64,000 nt of DNA from positions 33,627,950 through 33,691,949 of the forward strand of contig OU744732.1 in the NCBI GenBank assembly GCA_916613615.1. The letters are read 5' to 3'. Made by a program: the position numbers and the translations under genes. This document shows positions 42,601 to 54,600 of the stretch, piece after piece. How positions within the stretch are numbered: position 1 is the first letter of the stretch; each line of letters begins with the position of its first letter. The notes beneath the pieces are model-generated. The model had not been told where the DNA came from, ran no database searches, and saw only the letters and a list, made by a program, of their open reading frames with translations. The stretch comes from Steromphala cineraria. Its lineage: Eukaryota > Mollusca > Gastropoda > Trochida > Trochidae.

Positions 42601-45600
42601 CAAAACGTAAGCAAGACAGATGTTGTTGTTTCTTTTTCTTTGCCTCTGAGCAAACGTTTGGCCTCAGTGACCTTGAACTTTTTAAGTTCAGAAACAATGT
42701 CTTCGTCAGAGAGTTCCATGTCAACATTGTATATAACGCCTTTACACTCTCTCAGGCTTTTGGGGACATGAGTTTTAATGTTTTTGCCACAGAGTCGGGT
42801 TAAACCTAGAGCCCTTTGAAGCTGAGATCTTGATTTGCACCTAAGCACAATATCGCCCCTTTCAAGTTTCTTAAGGCTATCGATGTCACCAACATTTTTT
42901 TGTATGTCTTTAGCAAGAGCTATGGCAGGAATAGATTTAAGGGTAGAACGGGGATCGACAGAGGAAAGAAGGGCAATGAACTTGGCTTCAGATTCTGATA
43001 TATCAGAATTATTATCATCATCTAGCTTTCGTTCTTGTCGTTTCGAAAGCATGGTTTGAAATTTGTTTGTGTATTCTGATTCTGTTGAATACTCTATGAC
43101 TTCATGTTGGGAATCAGACCATTCCCTATCAATGTCATCGTCAGTATCAGAATGCATACTTGCGACTTCTCACTGAAGAAATTGATTGGATTACACAACA
43201 AATACTCCGCGAAGCAGAGATTTGGTAACAGCAATCAATCTTACTATCCGCGAAGCAGATATTATGCAAGCTAAACAAAGGCCAGTCAGCCCTTCAATCA
43301 GGAGAACAATTACCACCCAAGCGACCCCAAGCGAGCCTAGCTAACTAGGTCAAGTGTTGGAAAAACTGCACAGCAATTAATAATTTACATTATTACTTTA
43401 TGACAAAAATAGATAATGTAATTATTATAAGCACAACGCAGATGTTGTAGAGATACTGCTCAATCGAATTGAACAATATATTTGCAATACCAAACGATGT
43501 AAGGCAAATATAAGCTAATTTAGCACAGTGACTGAGAGCGAAAGAAACACGTCTTTACTCGTCAGCGAACCAAGCTAAACTCCTATTAGTATTAGTATTG
43601 ATAGTCAAGTTGCTTCCCTTGGTAGAAAGTCGTGTCTAACTAGACACTGGAACAGAAATTACGTAAAATGGAACAAAATTAGCTTGTTTTGAATCAGAAA
43701 GTTCGTCAACAAGTATGGGGAACAGTCTGCAGCAATGGCGTTCACAAATTGGGCGCTTTAAACACCCAAGAGGCCTGAAACAGGTTGAATCAGTCAAACC
43801 ATATGACCCGACATCACAATGGTCCATCAATACGGAACTGTCATTTCGATTAACGGCTTGTTTATGCGTGCTTCTGTCGATTTGGTTGACAGGTAAGACT
43901 CTAGCTGATGTTTTACCTACTGTGGTTAACTTTTCAATTCAACATTTCGCGCGAGAAGCATGTTACAACTCACCGAGCGAGTGTTTATATGACGAAAATA
44001 GGTGTCACGGTTTCGTTGAACCATTCGCCTATGTACAGGACCGGCTGGTCAAATTTTGGGAAGCGCACGTAAAATGACTATGATCTACTCATGTCGGCAG
44101 AACTTGGACTTTGTGTACTCAGTCACCTGTGCTCAGATAAAGCTTTTCCTGTTATGTGCTGGTATTGAACAAAATCCAGGCCCTGATACTCGCGATCGCA
44201 CACAGAAGCAATTAAAATTGACTGGGAAAAGTAACACAGAAGAACATTCAGAATTTGATGTGATAATGGAACAGTTCAGGAAACTGAACGATAAGGTTGA
44301 TAGTGTGAAAGAGGACTTGTCTAGTAAATTCCAACAACTGTCTGAATCTGTAGAAAAGATTAAGACAAGTGTCGATGATGTCTCTCTCAGATGTCAAAAT
44401 CTTGAAGACGAAAATTCTACACTTAAACGGAATTTGTCAGTTTTGCATGACAAGCTTGACAGTATGGAGAACCAAAGTAGGCGAAATAATCTTTTACTTC
44501 ACGGCATACCAAAGGTTAAGCAGAATGAAAGTTGGCTAGACTGTGAAAAGCTTGTTCGAGAGGTATTGCAAACTAAAATGGACATTGATGATTCGGCAAT
44601 TACTATTTAACGAGCCCATCGTGTGAATCGCGGACATTCAATCATCGTCAAGTTTCTTAGTTACTGTGATCGAGATTTAGTCTGGAATAAGGCAAGATCT
44701 CTGAAGGATTCTGGGTTTGGATTGTCTGAAGATTTCTCGCTTTTAGTCAGATCGAAAAGAAAGAAGCTAAAGTCTATTATGGATAGCGAGAGGGGTAAAG
44801 GGAGGAAATGTTGTCTGAAGTTCGACAAGCTGGTGTTTGATGATGGTGAGACGGTAACATGGAACTTGGAGACTGACTCTGCCGAGTACACAAGACGGCA
44901 CCGTACAGAGGAGGCACTGCAGACTAGATACAAATAAGGACGTGGCCGGTCTGCGTTAGAACGTGTTATCACAATTCTCAACTGGAATATCCATGGACTT
45001 TCCACAAAGCTTTCCAACGTTGATTTTGTCCAATTTTGCTTGTCTTATAATATTATTAGCTTCACAGAAATATGGAGCAATTGTAAAATAACTTATATAA
45101 ACAATGCATTCCCAGATCATAATTGTCATGTGAATTTCAGAACGTATAATAATCGAGGCGGTGTTGGAGTGCTAGTACCAAAGTCACTTACTGCTCACAT
45201 AATTAAGGTATACATGACCTACAGTGACTGTATATTCATTGTTTTTTATGCATTCTTCACTGGTCAAGGAAGGGAATTGATTTTAGGATTTGTTTATGTA
45301 CACCCCGAACACTCTTCTATATTGAGCGACACACGTGAATTTAAAGGTGAACAATATGTTGATAAAGCTATCATCGAACTTCGATCAAAATATGGTGACT
45401 GTGACATTCTAATAAGTGGGGATTTTAATGCCCGCACCGGTCAGCTAACCGATTATTCTATATCAGGATCACATGAGCATATCCCTGAGCTGAATGATAT
45501 TGACAATATTATTGATAACTTCGAAGTTCCACGTTCGACTCAAGACAAGGAAATAAACTCCTATTGGAAGGATCTGATTAACATGTGTTGTTCACATGGG

Positions 45601-48600
45601 GTTCACATTCTGAACGGCAGATTTAACGATGACCCACATGGTGCTTTTACATGTTTCGTAAAAAATGGTGCAAGTCTTGTTGATTATTCATTGTGCTCAT
45701 CTGATTTATTTCCACGAATTGTGAACTTTAGTGTTATAACTAGATCGGAGTCGGATCATTTTCCTATCATGTGTACGTTAACGTTAAACGATAATAACAT
45801 ATCATCAGATTTACCTACAGTATGTACTAACACTGCCCCTATCAGAAGACTAGTATGGCGTCCAGAACGTGCAGAGGCTTTTCATGACAGATTGAGTGAG
45901 GAATTAAGTCAGATCCTTATCGAGGATTTCAAGGACACAGCAGACCAGAGTCCCTCTCTTGCTGCCCGTAAACTGATAAAGTGCATAGAGTCGTCAGCTG
46001 GAAGCTGTGGTATGACACCCTGTGTTAATAGTAACTCTGTTAACAGTCACATCAGTGCAGTGTGATTTGACAAAGACTGTGAAAACTTAAAACGTGAAAA
46101 ATATCACCCCTTGGACAGATTCAGAACAACGGGTGACTTTGGCTATATATCATTATTCCATACTGCTCGAAACAAATTTAGAGAGTTATGTCGTCACCGG
46201 AAAGAACTTTACTACTCAAATGTTACCAGTGACTTGCTTGTGAAGTATCAAAGCAATAATGCAAGATCCTTTTGGACTTATGTTAAAACCTTTAATAAGA
46301 ATTTTATGTGTACTTCCCCATCCATTGATTGTTCGTCGTGGGTCGATTATTTTAAATCTGTTCTTAATATTGAACATGCTGTTATTGATGAAGAGTTTAT
46401 CACGTTTGTCAAGGATTATATAAGTTGTCATGACGATAGGGCCTCTCTTTGTGCTGCGTGTAATGATGATGATGTTAATAATCTGTTAAACAGAGATTTT
46501 ACTCAAGAGGAAACTGATAGAGCTGTACATGATCTCAAATTGAGAAAAAGTTCTGGTCCTGATGGTGTACCACCTGAGGTTTTTAAACATAATTATGATA
46601 TTCTCTCTTCATATTTGCTTGTACTTTTCAATAATGTATTTAAATGTGGGAATTTTCCAGAGCAATGGTCTGAAAGTATAATTTTTTTGTGGTAAGTTGT
46701 TTACTGCTGTACTTAATAATCGTTTGAAGGATTTTGTTGAGTTTATGAGTTTGTATCCGGAAAGTCAAGGTGGTTTTCGTAAAGGATATTCAACGGTGGA
46801 CAATATATTTACTTTACAAAGCATTGTTCAAAAGAATTTATCAAAATCAAAAGGGCGTTTTTATTGTTTATTTGTTGATTTTCGGAAGGCTTTCGATTCT
46901 ATAAATAGAGATTTACTGTATTATGTTTTGTTATCCAATAACATTCACGATCGTATGTTTAAAATTATCAAGGATATATATTCAAAAACAAAGGCTTGTG
47001 TTAAACTTTCTAAATCATCAGTTTCAGACTACTTCGATTCTTTCAGTGGTGTGAGGCAGGGATGTATTTTGAGTCCTTTATTGTTTTCTTTGTTTATAAA
47101 TCAGCTTCATGGTGAAATGGAGAAATCGGATAGAGGAATATTCTTATGTTCAGAGTTTATGGACTTATACCTGTTGTTGTATGCTGATGATCTTTGTTTA
47201 TTTTCGGACAGTGTTGTTGGTTTGCAAAAGAAAATTTATTTGTTGGTTAAATTTTGTCACAAGTGGGGTTTGGTTGTTAATTTTGACAAAACAGAAGTAG
47301 TAGTTTTTAGGAATGGCGGTAAAGTTAGAACAAGTGAAGCTTGGTATTTTGAGGGAAACAGGTTGAAAATTTCATCTTACTATAATTACTTAGGATTACT
47401 GTTTTCGAGTAGACTATCGTGGTCCAAGTCTGTCCAAAATCTTGTTAACAAAGCTTCTAAGGCTTTATTTTCAGTAAAATTACTTGGTTATAAACTTAAA
47501 AATATATCTCCATTGGTTCTCTTCAAAATTTTTGATGTTCAGATAAAACCTATTATATTATATGCTTCAGAAATATGGGGTTTTCAAAAATGGTTAATAA
47601 TTGAACAGTTTCATGTAAGATTTTGTAAGTTTGTCTTAGGTGTGTGTAATAAGAGCACTAGTGTTGCTATTCTGGCAGAATGCGGCAGGCATTATATTCA
47701 TGTTGATTCATTGTTAAGAGTTATTAAATTTTGGCTGAAGTTGCTTGAAATGCCGACGGATCGGTATCCTAAACAGGCTTATCTTATGATGTATAATCTG
47801 GATAAAGTTGGTCGTAAAACTTGGATTTATCACGTGAGAACGGTTTTATTCACTTATGGTTTTGGTTTTGTGTGGGAGAATCAAGGTGTAGGTTTTAAGG
47901 ATATTTTCCTCATTAATTTTGAAACAAGGATAAAGAATTGTTCTGTTCAATCAATAATGTCTGAGATAAATGAGTATTCAACATTACATTTATATTCTAA
48001 AATCAAAACTGAGTTTTGTTTGGAAAATTATCTTATAACCGTTAAATCTAAGGAGGCAAGGCGCAGGATTATTAAGAATTGGAGAGTTAGCCATTTATAA
48101 AAATGTTGGTAGACGTGATGGTATTCCTCGCCAAAATCGCTACTGTAAAATCTGTAAATCCAATTATGTAGAGAACGAATTCCATTTTCTTTATAAATGT
48201 CCAGTATATGAAAATCTACGTCTTAAATACTTTGAAAATATACCAGTGTATATTAATGAAGATATTATGATCCATAACCTCCAAAATGATAATTCTGCCT
48301 ATTTAATGTTCATTTCAAACTATGTTAAAGATGCTTTTATTTTACGTAATTCATATAATAAATAGCAACTCTGAATATATGTACTATGTATAATTCTGTA
48401 GTGGGCCGCGGGCCTTTCTACTGAATAAATGATTGATTGATATTAGTAGCATTTTCTTTCATAAAAAACTAACTTAACAATTTTCACATTATTTCACTTA
48501 TATACACTTATTTATAAACGTTTTTGTCTAAAAACTGATTTGTATCCATTTTGGGGAAATCACCATTTTGCAGTTAAAAAAATCACAAGCTGGTTTTGCT

Positions 48601-51600
48601 TACCATAATGTAGGTATTTATGTCAATATCAACATGGCCAAAGCAAAACCTTATTTTATTGATAGGAAAAGAAGTTACAGGAGTTTGAAGGACACGTTCC
48701 CATATGGGAACACTGGGAGGAAACGGGTTAAAGAGTCACTCTGAATCTATGAGTTGTTATGGTTTACATATGCAAAACTTCATAATGTGTGTCATTTCCT
48801 ATAAAGAAGTATCGATTGTTGTATCATTTAAGAGCCAAAACGATATAGAACAGATACATTGTAACGGGTGATGTCGTGGTTATAATCGAAAACTGGACAA
48901 TGACGCGCGTCATTCAGTCTAGCTAATTTTGAAAGTTATTAAAAGCAGTCAGAATGACCGTTAATTGAGTGAAAATTACACTACTGAATTTGGATTTTAC
49001 GAATATGTATGACTGTAATAAGATTTTCATTGAAAACAAGAATTTATCATAAAATTGTCATTTGGGTATAAGTATATGTAATATGTTTTGAATTCATATA
49101 TAGAGATTATTACCCGAGGAAGTGTGTCATATGACTTTTACGATACGAGTGTGAATTGTTGTATTACCCGAGCGAGAGCAAGGGTTATACACAAATTTGC
49201 ACGAGTTTCGTAAAAGTCATATGACACAATTCCGAGGGTAATAATTTCTTTATTACCGATTCTATTCAATTTTACCATCTTAGAAATATCCAAGAAACGG
49301 GCCGCTTCCCTTGCGACGGCCGATTACGATGGCGTCACGAACAATGGTGTTATGACGTCACAGGCGAAAATAGACGGGAACTCGCGCTACAACAATCGTT
49401 GCTAAGCAAAAGTGATATGTGCACTAGTGCTCATATTTCCAACCATATGGGTAATAAATAAACGTCTGTGACGTCAAAAACAATGTTCGTGAAGTCATTG
49501 TAGCCGGCCGTTGCGAGGGAAGCAGTCCTCTGTGGTGTTATTTCGAAATGTGAATATAAAGTGATATGTGCACTAGTGCTCATATTGAAAATACGTCACC
49601 AATTATTTCCAACCATATGGGTAATAAATAAACGTCTGTGACATGAAAAAACATTGTTCGTGAAGTCATTGTAGCCGGCCGTTGCGAGGGAAGCAGTCCT
49701 CTGTGGTGATATTTCGAAATGAATTATGTGGAATAGAATTAGTAATAAAGAAATAATCATTCGAGTATTTGTGTCATATGAAATTTAAGATCACCCTTGC
49801 TTGCGCTCGGGTAATACAAAAAATCACACTATAGTTCCGTCATATGACACACTTTCCTCGTGTCATTATCACAATGATAAAAGCCTGTTGTAATAAGTGT
49901 GTCTTCCATTTAAATTATATATAATGAACCTTTATCGCTATATTAATGCCTTAATATGCATGTACAATTGCTTTTGTTATCATATCCATGTCTTGATGTG
50001 CATGTACAATTAACAACAAACTAGGATTCTCCATGGGGTTTTAAGTGTTCAGTATCCACAATATGTATTGATCTGAATTCCATATATACGTTGACATGAC
50101 GGGGCTTGTAAGATATGTTTTAAATACGATATTGAACGTACAAAGGAGTTCAATAGAATAAGTAAATTCATTTTTTATCTTATTCATATGATTATTTCTA
50201 CATATCAGAACTTTACTTAAGATCTAAACCTTTTGATTCAAAACCTGGCCTTGCAAATTATAGAATTTATTTTTGTTTTCGTAACTCTTTGAAAACAATC
50301 TCGACAAACGAATTTTTAATGTAGTGTAGAATTTTATTTCAAAGAAAAAAAAATTAAAAAATCATTTTAAACGGTTAAGATGTGTATAAGATTATTGTTC
50401 ATAATGCATGAAAATAAAAATAACGATAATTCATTTGTCAGCATTGTTTGTAAATATTCAATGATGCTTACATTATTACACTATTAGATATTATGGCGAG
50501 TAATTCAACTCTTAACTGGGCAGTTGCAACTTTTTGGAGAAAAATAAGGATTGATGATGTCAGGAAAATGAAAATAAATAGCTCCAATTGAAAGACAATG
50601 TATTTAAAATAAATGAAGCAGTAATACATCAATATACAATGTCAAGTTCAGCCATGGGATTCCCTTTTCACACAAAATGAATTAAAGGTGATCACACAAA
50701 AATGGCCGACAATGAGAATTTTTAATAATTTGTTCTCCGACAATTGATGATTGTTTTGTTTAGTGAGATGTTTGATATTATCAAAATTATACATCTAGCG
50801 TTAACCTTCAATCATAAGTGACAAATTGAAAATATAAAATCTTCAAAAGACGTGCTGCTGCCCCTTTAACTATGTTCTTCGTCCTTTCTTTTGTCTTCTT
50901 TTTCTTTTCTTTTTCAACTTTCTTAACTATGTCAATACAGTATATGATCTGTTATTTATCGAATAATTGCTATTGTGAGATGAATTTGTGAGTAATCATA
51001 CCATTAAAGGGGCAGTAGCACGATTTTTGATAATTGTATATTTTAAAATGTTCACTGATAATTGTAAGTTCACGCTGAATGCATTATTTTGAAAGTTTCA
51101 AAAAACTCATAACACAAACCAATCATCCATAGTCTGAGGACAAAGTATGAAGATTCAAATAATATCAATGGGCGGCCATTTTGGGTGAATACCTTTAATT
51201 CACTTTGGTTAAGATAAAGCAATCGCATGGCTAACCTTTACATTATATATTTGAATTTTAACTGCTCCATTCAGTTTAAATGCATTGCCTTTCAATTGGA
51301 ACCATACATTTTCATTTTCCTGACATTACCTTATATTCACCCTATAACGTGCTACTGCATCTTTAAAGCCGTACAAAGTACAAACGCGTGTTTTAGACAG
51401 AGTAAATTAAAATTTTATATCATTCACATTGTTATTTCTACATTTCAACATTTTATCAGAACTTTACTTAAGACATATTCCTTTTGTTTCAAAACCTTGC
51501 CTTGCAATTTATGGAAATAATTTTATTTTCGTACGATCACTTTAATTTGTTTAATCTTTGAAAACAAATCTTCACACATGAATTTGAATACTGTGTAGAA

Positions 51601-54600
51601 CGGTATATTCAAAGCACAAAAAATCATTTGAAACGGCAAGAGGTGTATAAAACTGATTAATATAATGCATAAGTATGAAATAACGATAATTCAATTTGTC
51701 AGCATTGTTTGTTATCATTCAATATTGATTACATATTATGGCGAGAGATTTAACTTTCTACTCTGTGTTATTTGTCCCTTCTTTTGCCTTTTTCATCTTT
51801 CTAAACTATGTCAATACTGTATATGATCTGTTATTTATCGTATAATAGCCATTTTGAGATGATGTTGTGATATTCTTCATTTATATAATTATTCATACAA
51901 TAAGAGTTCGTATCAAAGCCAAATAATATAGAATGAAAATCAAGGCTCTATAAGCAAATGAGACAACTCATACAGTCAACAAAATGCATTAAATGTTGTA
52001 ACCATAAGGAAATCCAGGAAGAAGATTACGAATTCTAGAAAACACACAATAGCATATTTAGGAGATAAACCTACTGTGTTTTTTAATTTTCGTGGTCTAA
52101 CGTAGATTCGATACCTGTTGATGTCATTCGGAGCCGAACGCGTTTATCTCCATTCTACCATGACGAGTTTTTTTTATCGTTTTAAATGTCATTTCTTTTC
52201 TACCGCGTAACGTCAGTTGTGCTTCGGTCAACACTGTGACGTCACAATGTCTTGCGCTTATGACGTCAAAGGTTGACGTCACTGTTGACATCACCGAACC
52301 AAAACCGGTTGCGGTAGCTCCCTGATTTTTATTCAGCCTTTCGCTTGAAAATACACTTTTCCTGGACAAAAATGTGTGTGATATCGTTGCGAATCAAACT
52401 CTACTTCTATAAAAGTACGGGTGCATGTGGACTCGTGTCACGAAGTTCGTTTCTATGGCAGCGTGTATCAAACCGCGGTGAAGCGGCCGTCATAAAAATC
52501 GTGTTCGAACGTAGGTTCGATCATAGAAGTAAACCAATGAAATTTGAGGATTTTGAAATGTCATGGTAGAATTATTTTTATATCCTCCGAGATTATGAAT
52601 ACAGTCATAAAGGTATATGCTTTGGAAGAAGTGGTAACAGTGATTATTGTATGTCAACAATTGTTACATTTTTTAATTCCAACATATTCATTGGCTTACA
52701 TACACTGTGGTACAAATGCAAGTTAACACTTCAGTTGGTGTGTCTCACATGTATATTTTTCAATTTACATTTCAATTTTGTTAACTCTAAAACTGACAAG
52801 TACATATACATGATTAATCATCACTCATGTTTAATATAAAAACTAATTTTTTATAAAACTATTTTAAAAGATAAATTCTATGTTAAATTCAATGAATGAG
52901 CCACGTTGACAAATTCTAAACACGTTAAGAGTCATGTTAATGTATTTTTAACCCATGTCTTCATTGAACAAAGTTAATCTAATATAAAGAATAAACAGAC
53001 ACCAAAATGTTCAACTGAAGATATATGTTATCATAACCGTGAAATAATGAAATTCATCACGGGTCTTCTAGGTATTGAATACCTAAATGCAAAAGGTGAT
53101 GTGTACTTTCTTTTGTACTTCAGTTTTAAGTGTAACATTTTATGCGTTTGATATTTTAAGTAAAATATCGTACTATTTTGTCCTAAACACGCAAAAGCCA
53201 ATTCAATTAAAAATTTAAATAAATTCCAAAGTCGTTGAAACGTTTTCCACAAGAGCCGGACATATTTGTAAGTAAAATGAGCCCATTAAACGAACTTGCT
53301 TAACAAAGATTTAGATTAGGGCAAGATAGTGTTTGTCAAGCAGAGCGTTGATTGTCGTGTAGATCGCTTGATATGGTTATTGTTATTAATGTTAGTAACA
53401 TGCTTTGATAACGAAAAAAATAAAAGAAAACGACACGGGACTTGGTTTCTGAAAGGCAAGATATTTTTTAAGTTCTTGATTCACTGCGCATGCTTTGTTG
53501 CCATGGTGATAAAAGCGTAAGTTTCAATGGGTGGTATTCCTTTTCCGTATGAAGTGCTGATTCCGAGAAAGTCATGCTGCACGTGCAACATGCTGAAATT
53601 TACAGGCATCTGTCAACGTCCCATCTTGCATGTTTATTGTGACGTTGAAAGAAGTTCACACACGAATTGCACATAAAACTGGCTGATAGAAATTCGTTCC
53701 CACAAGTTATTTTTATAACACGCATTTGTAAATATTGCTCCGTTCAATTTAATAATCTTATCGATGAGGATGTTATTATACGTGATAATTTGACATACTT
53801 TTTACTTTAAAAAATTATATATTTAACACTTTATGAATGACATGAAAGTGAATTGTTTAAGTTGATATGAATATATTTCTCTAAATTTAAATCTTATCAA
53901 ATTAATATTCACTAAGCTTAGATCGAAATGTGATCAAAGTTATGTTAAAAGAGTCCTTTCATCATAATATTTAAATCTTCATAAATGTTACCCTCTATTG
54001 AAGGAAAAAATAATTTCAAATGGATACTACATGAAATATTTCCTTAGTTGAACACCGCATTCAAAATCCAAATACACGACCCGTGAGAAGTTCAATTTAA
54101 GCATTTTTAAAAAGATTCGCATGATATCGTTAATGCAAATATGAATTATACTAAACCGGGATGTTTATCTGTCTCTAACAACTACTGAACTAGCGCCGAC
54201 CCCTGGGTGTTGTATAAGTGTTTATGTACGTGGACATGCTTGAATATACATGTATGAGAATATAGAGATATGTTTGCACGGGCCATGATTTACTTCCTTG
54301 ATGCCTATTACGCAATTTGATATCGAAAGTAGGAGCTTTCAGATTCGTCAATCATAAAGGAATGTCAAGGCAACATTATACGCACCTGAAAATATGTAAC
54401 AAGTAGAGCGATTAATTAAAGTGGCAGTACTGCGCTATTTTGAGAGTTTATTTCTTCATTTTTTTCACAAAGAAGGGTTACTGGTACAGTAACTCGGAGA
54501 TGAAATATCTCATTGGTAAATTTTAATATATTTTATTTGATATATTCAATCATTATTTAAGCAAAACTCGATTGACTGGCTGATTGTATTCATGACATAA

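Larger units (their letters stand above)
38010..43350 (-). mobile_element. Near-intact I/Nimb-type LINE with RNase H
   Basis: Minus-strand element with two overlapping ORFs and a 3' tail of TAGG/CCTA repeats (38010-38026). The order gag-like ORF1, endonuclease, RT, RNase H is that of the I clade. The 5' end is approximate; the leader contains two ccgcgaagcaga repeats (43207, 43249). Located in LLTP intron 1. Only two nonsense codons separate ORF2 from an intact frame, so insertion is fairly young. Confidence 0.8.
43650..48440 (+). mobile_element. L2/CR1-type LINE with upstream ORF and 2A-bearing ORF1
   Basis: Near-full-length plus-strand element: small ORF (43715), ORF1 (44074), ORF2 (about 44938-48365) and a 3' end ggccgcgggcctttctactg followed by a tgattgattgat tail. 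The 3' end matches the truncated relative at 13.4-15.9 kb (ggccaatggccttcctactg). Inserted head-to-head with the I-type LINE in LLTP intron 1. The left boundary is approximate. Confidence 0.8.

Noticed and set aside
44041..44077. Minus-one ribosomal frameshift between the small ORF and LINE ORF1
   Set aside because: The frames differ by one, but no X_XXY_YYZ slippery heptamer is in register. The AUGA overlap explains the layout better.
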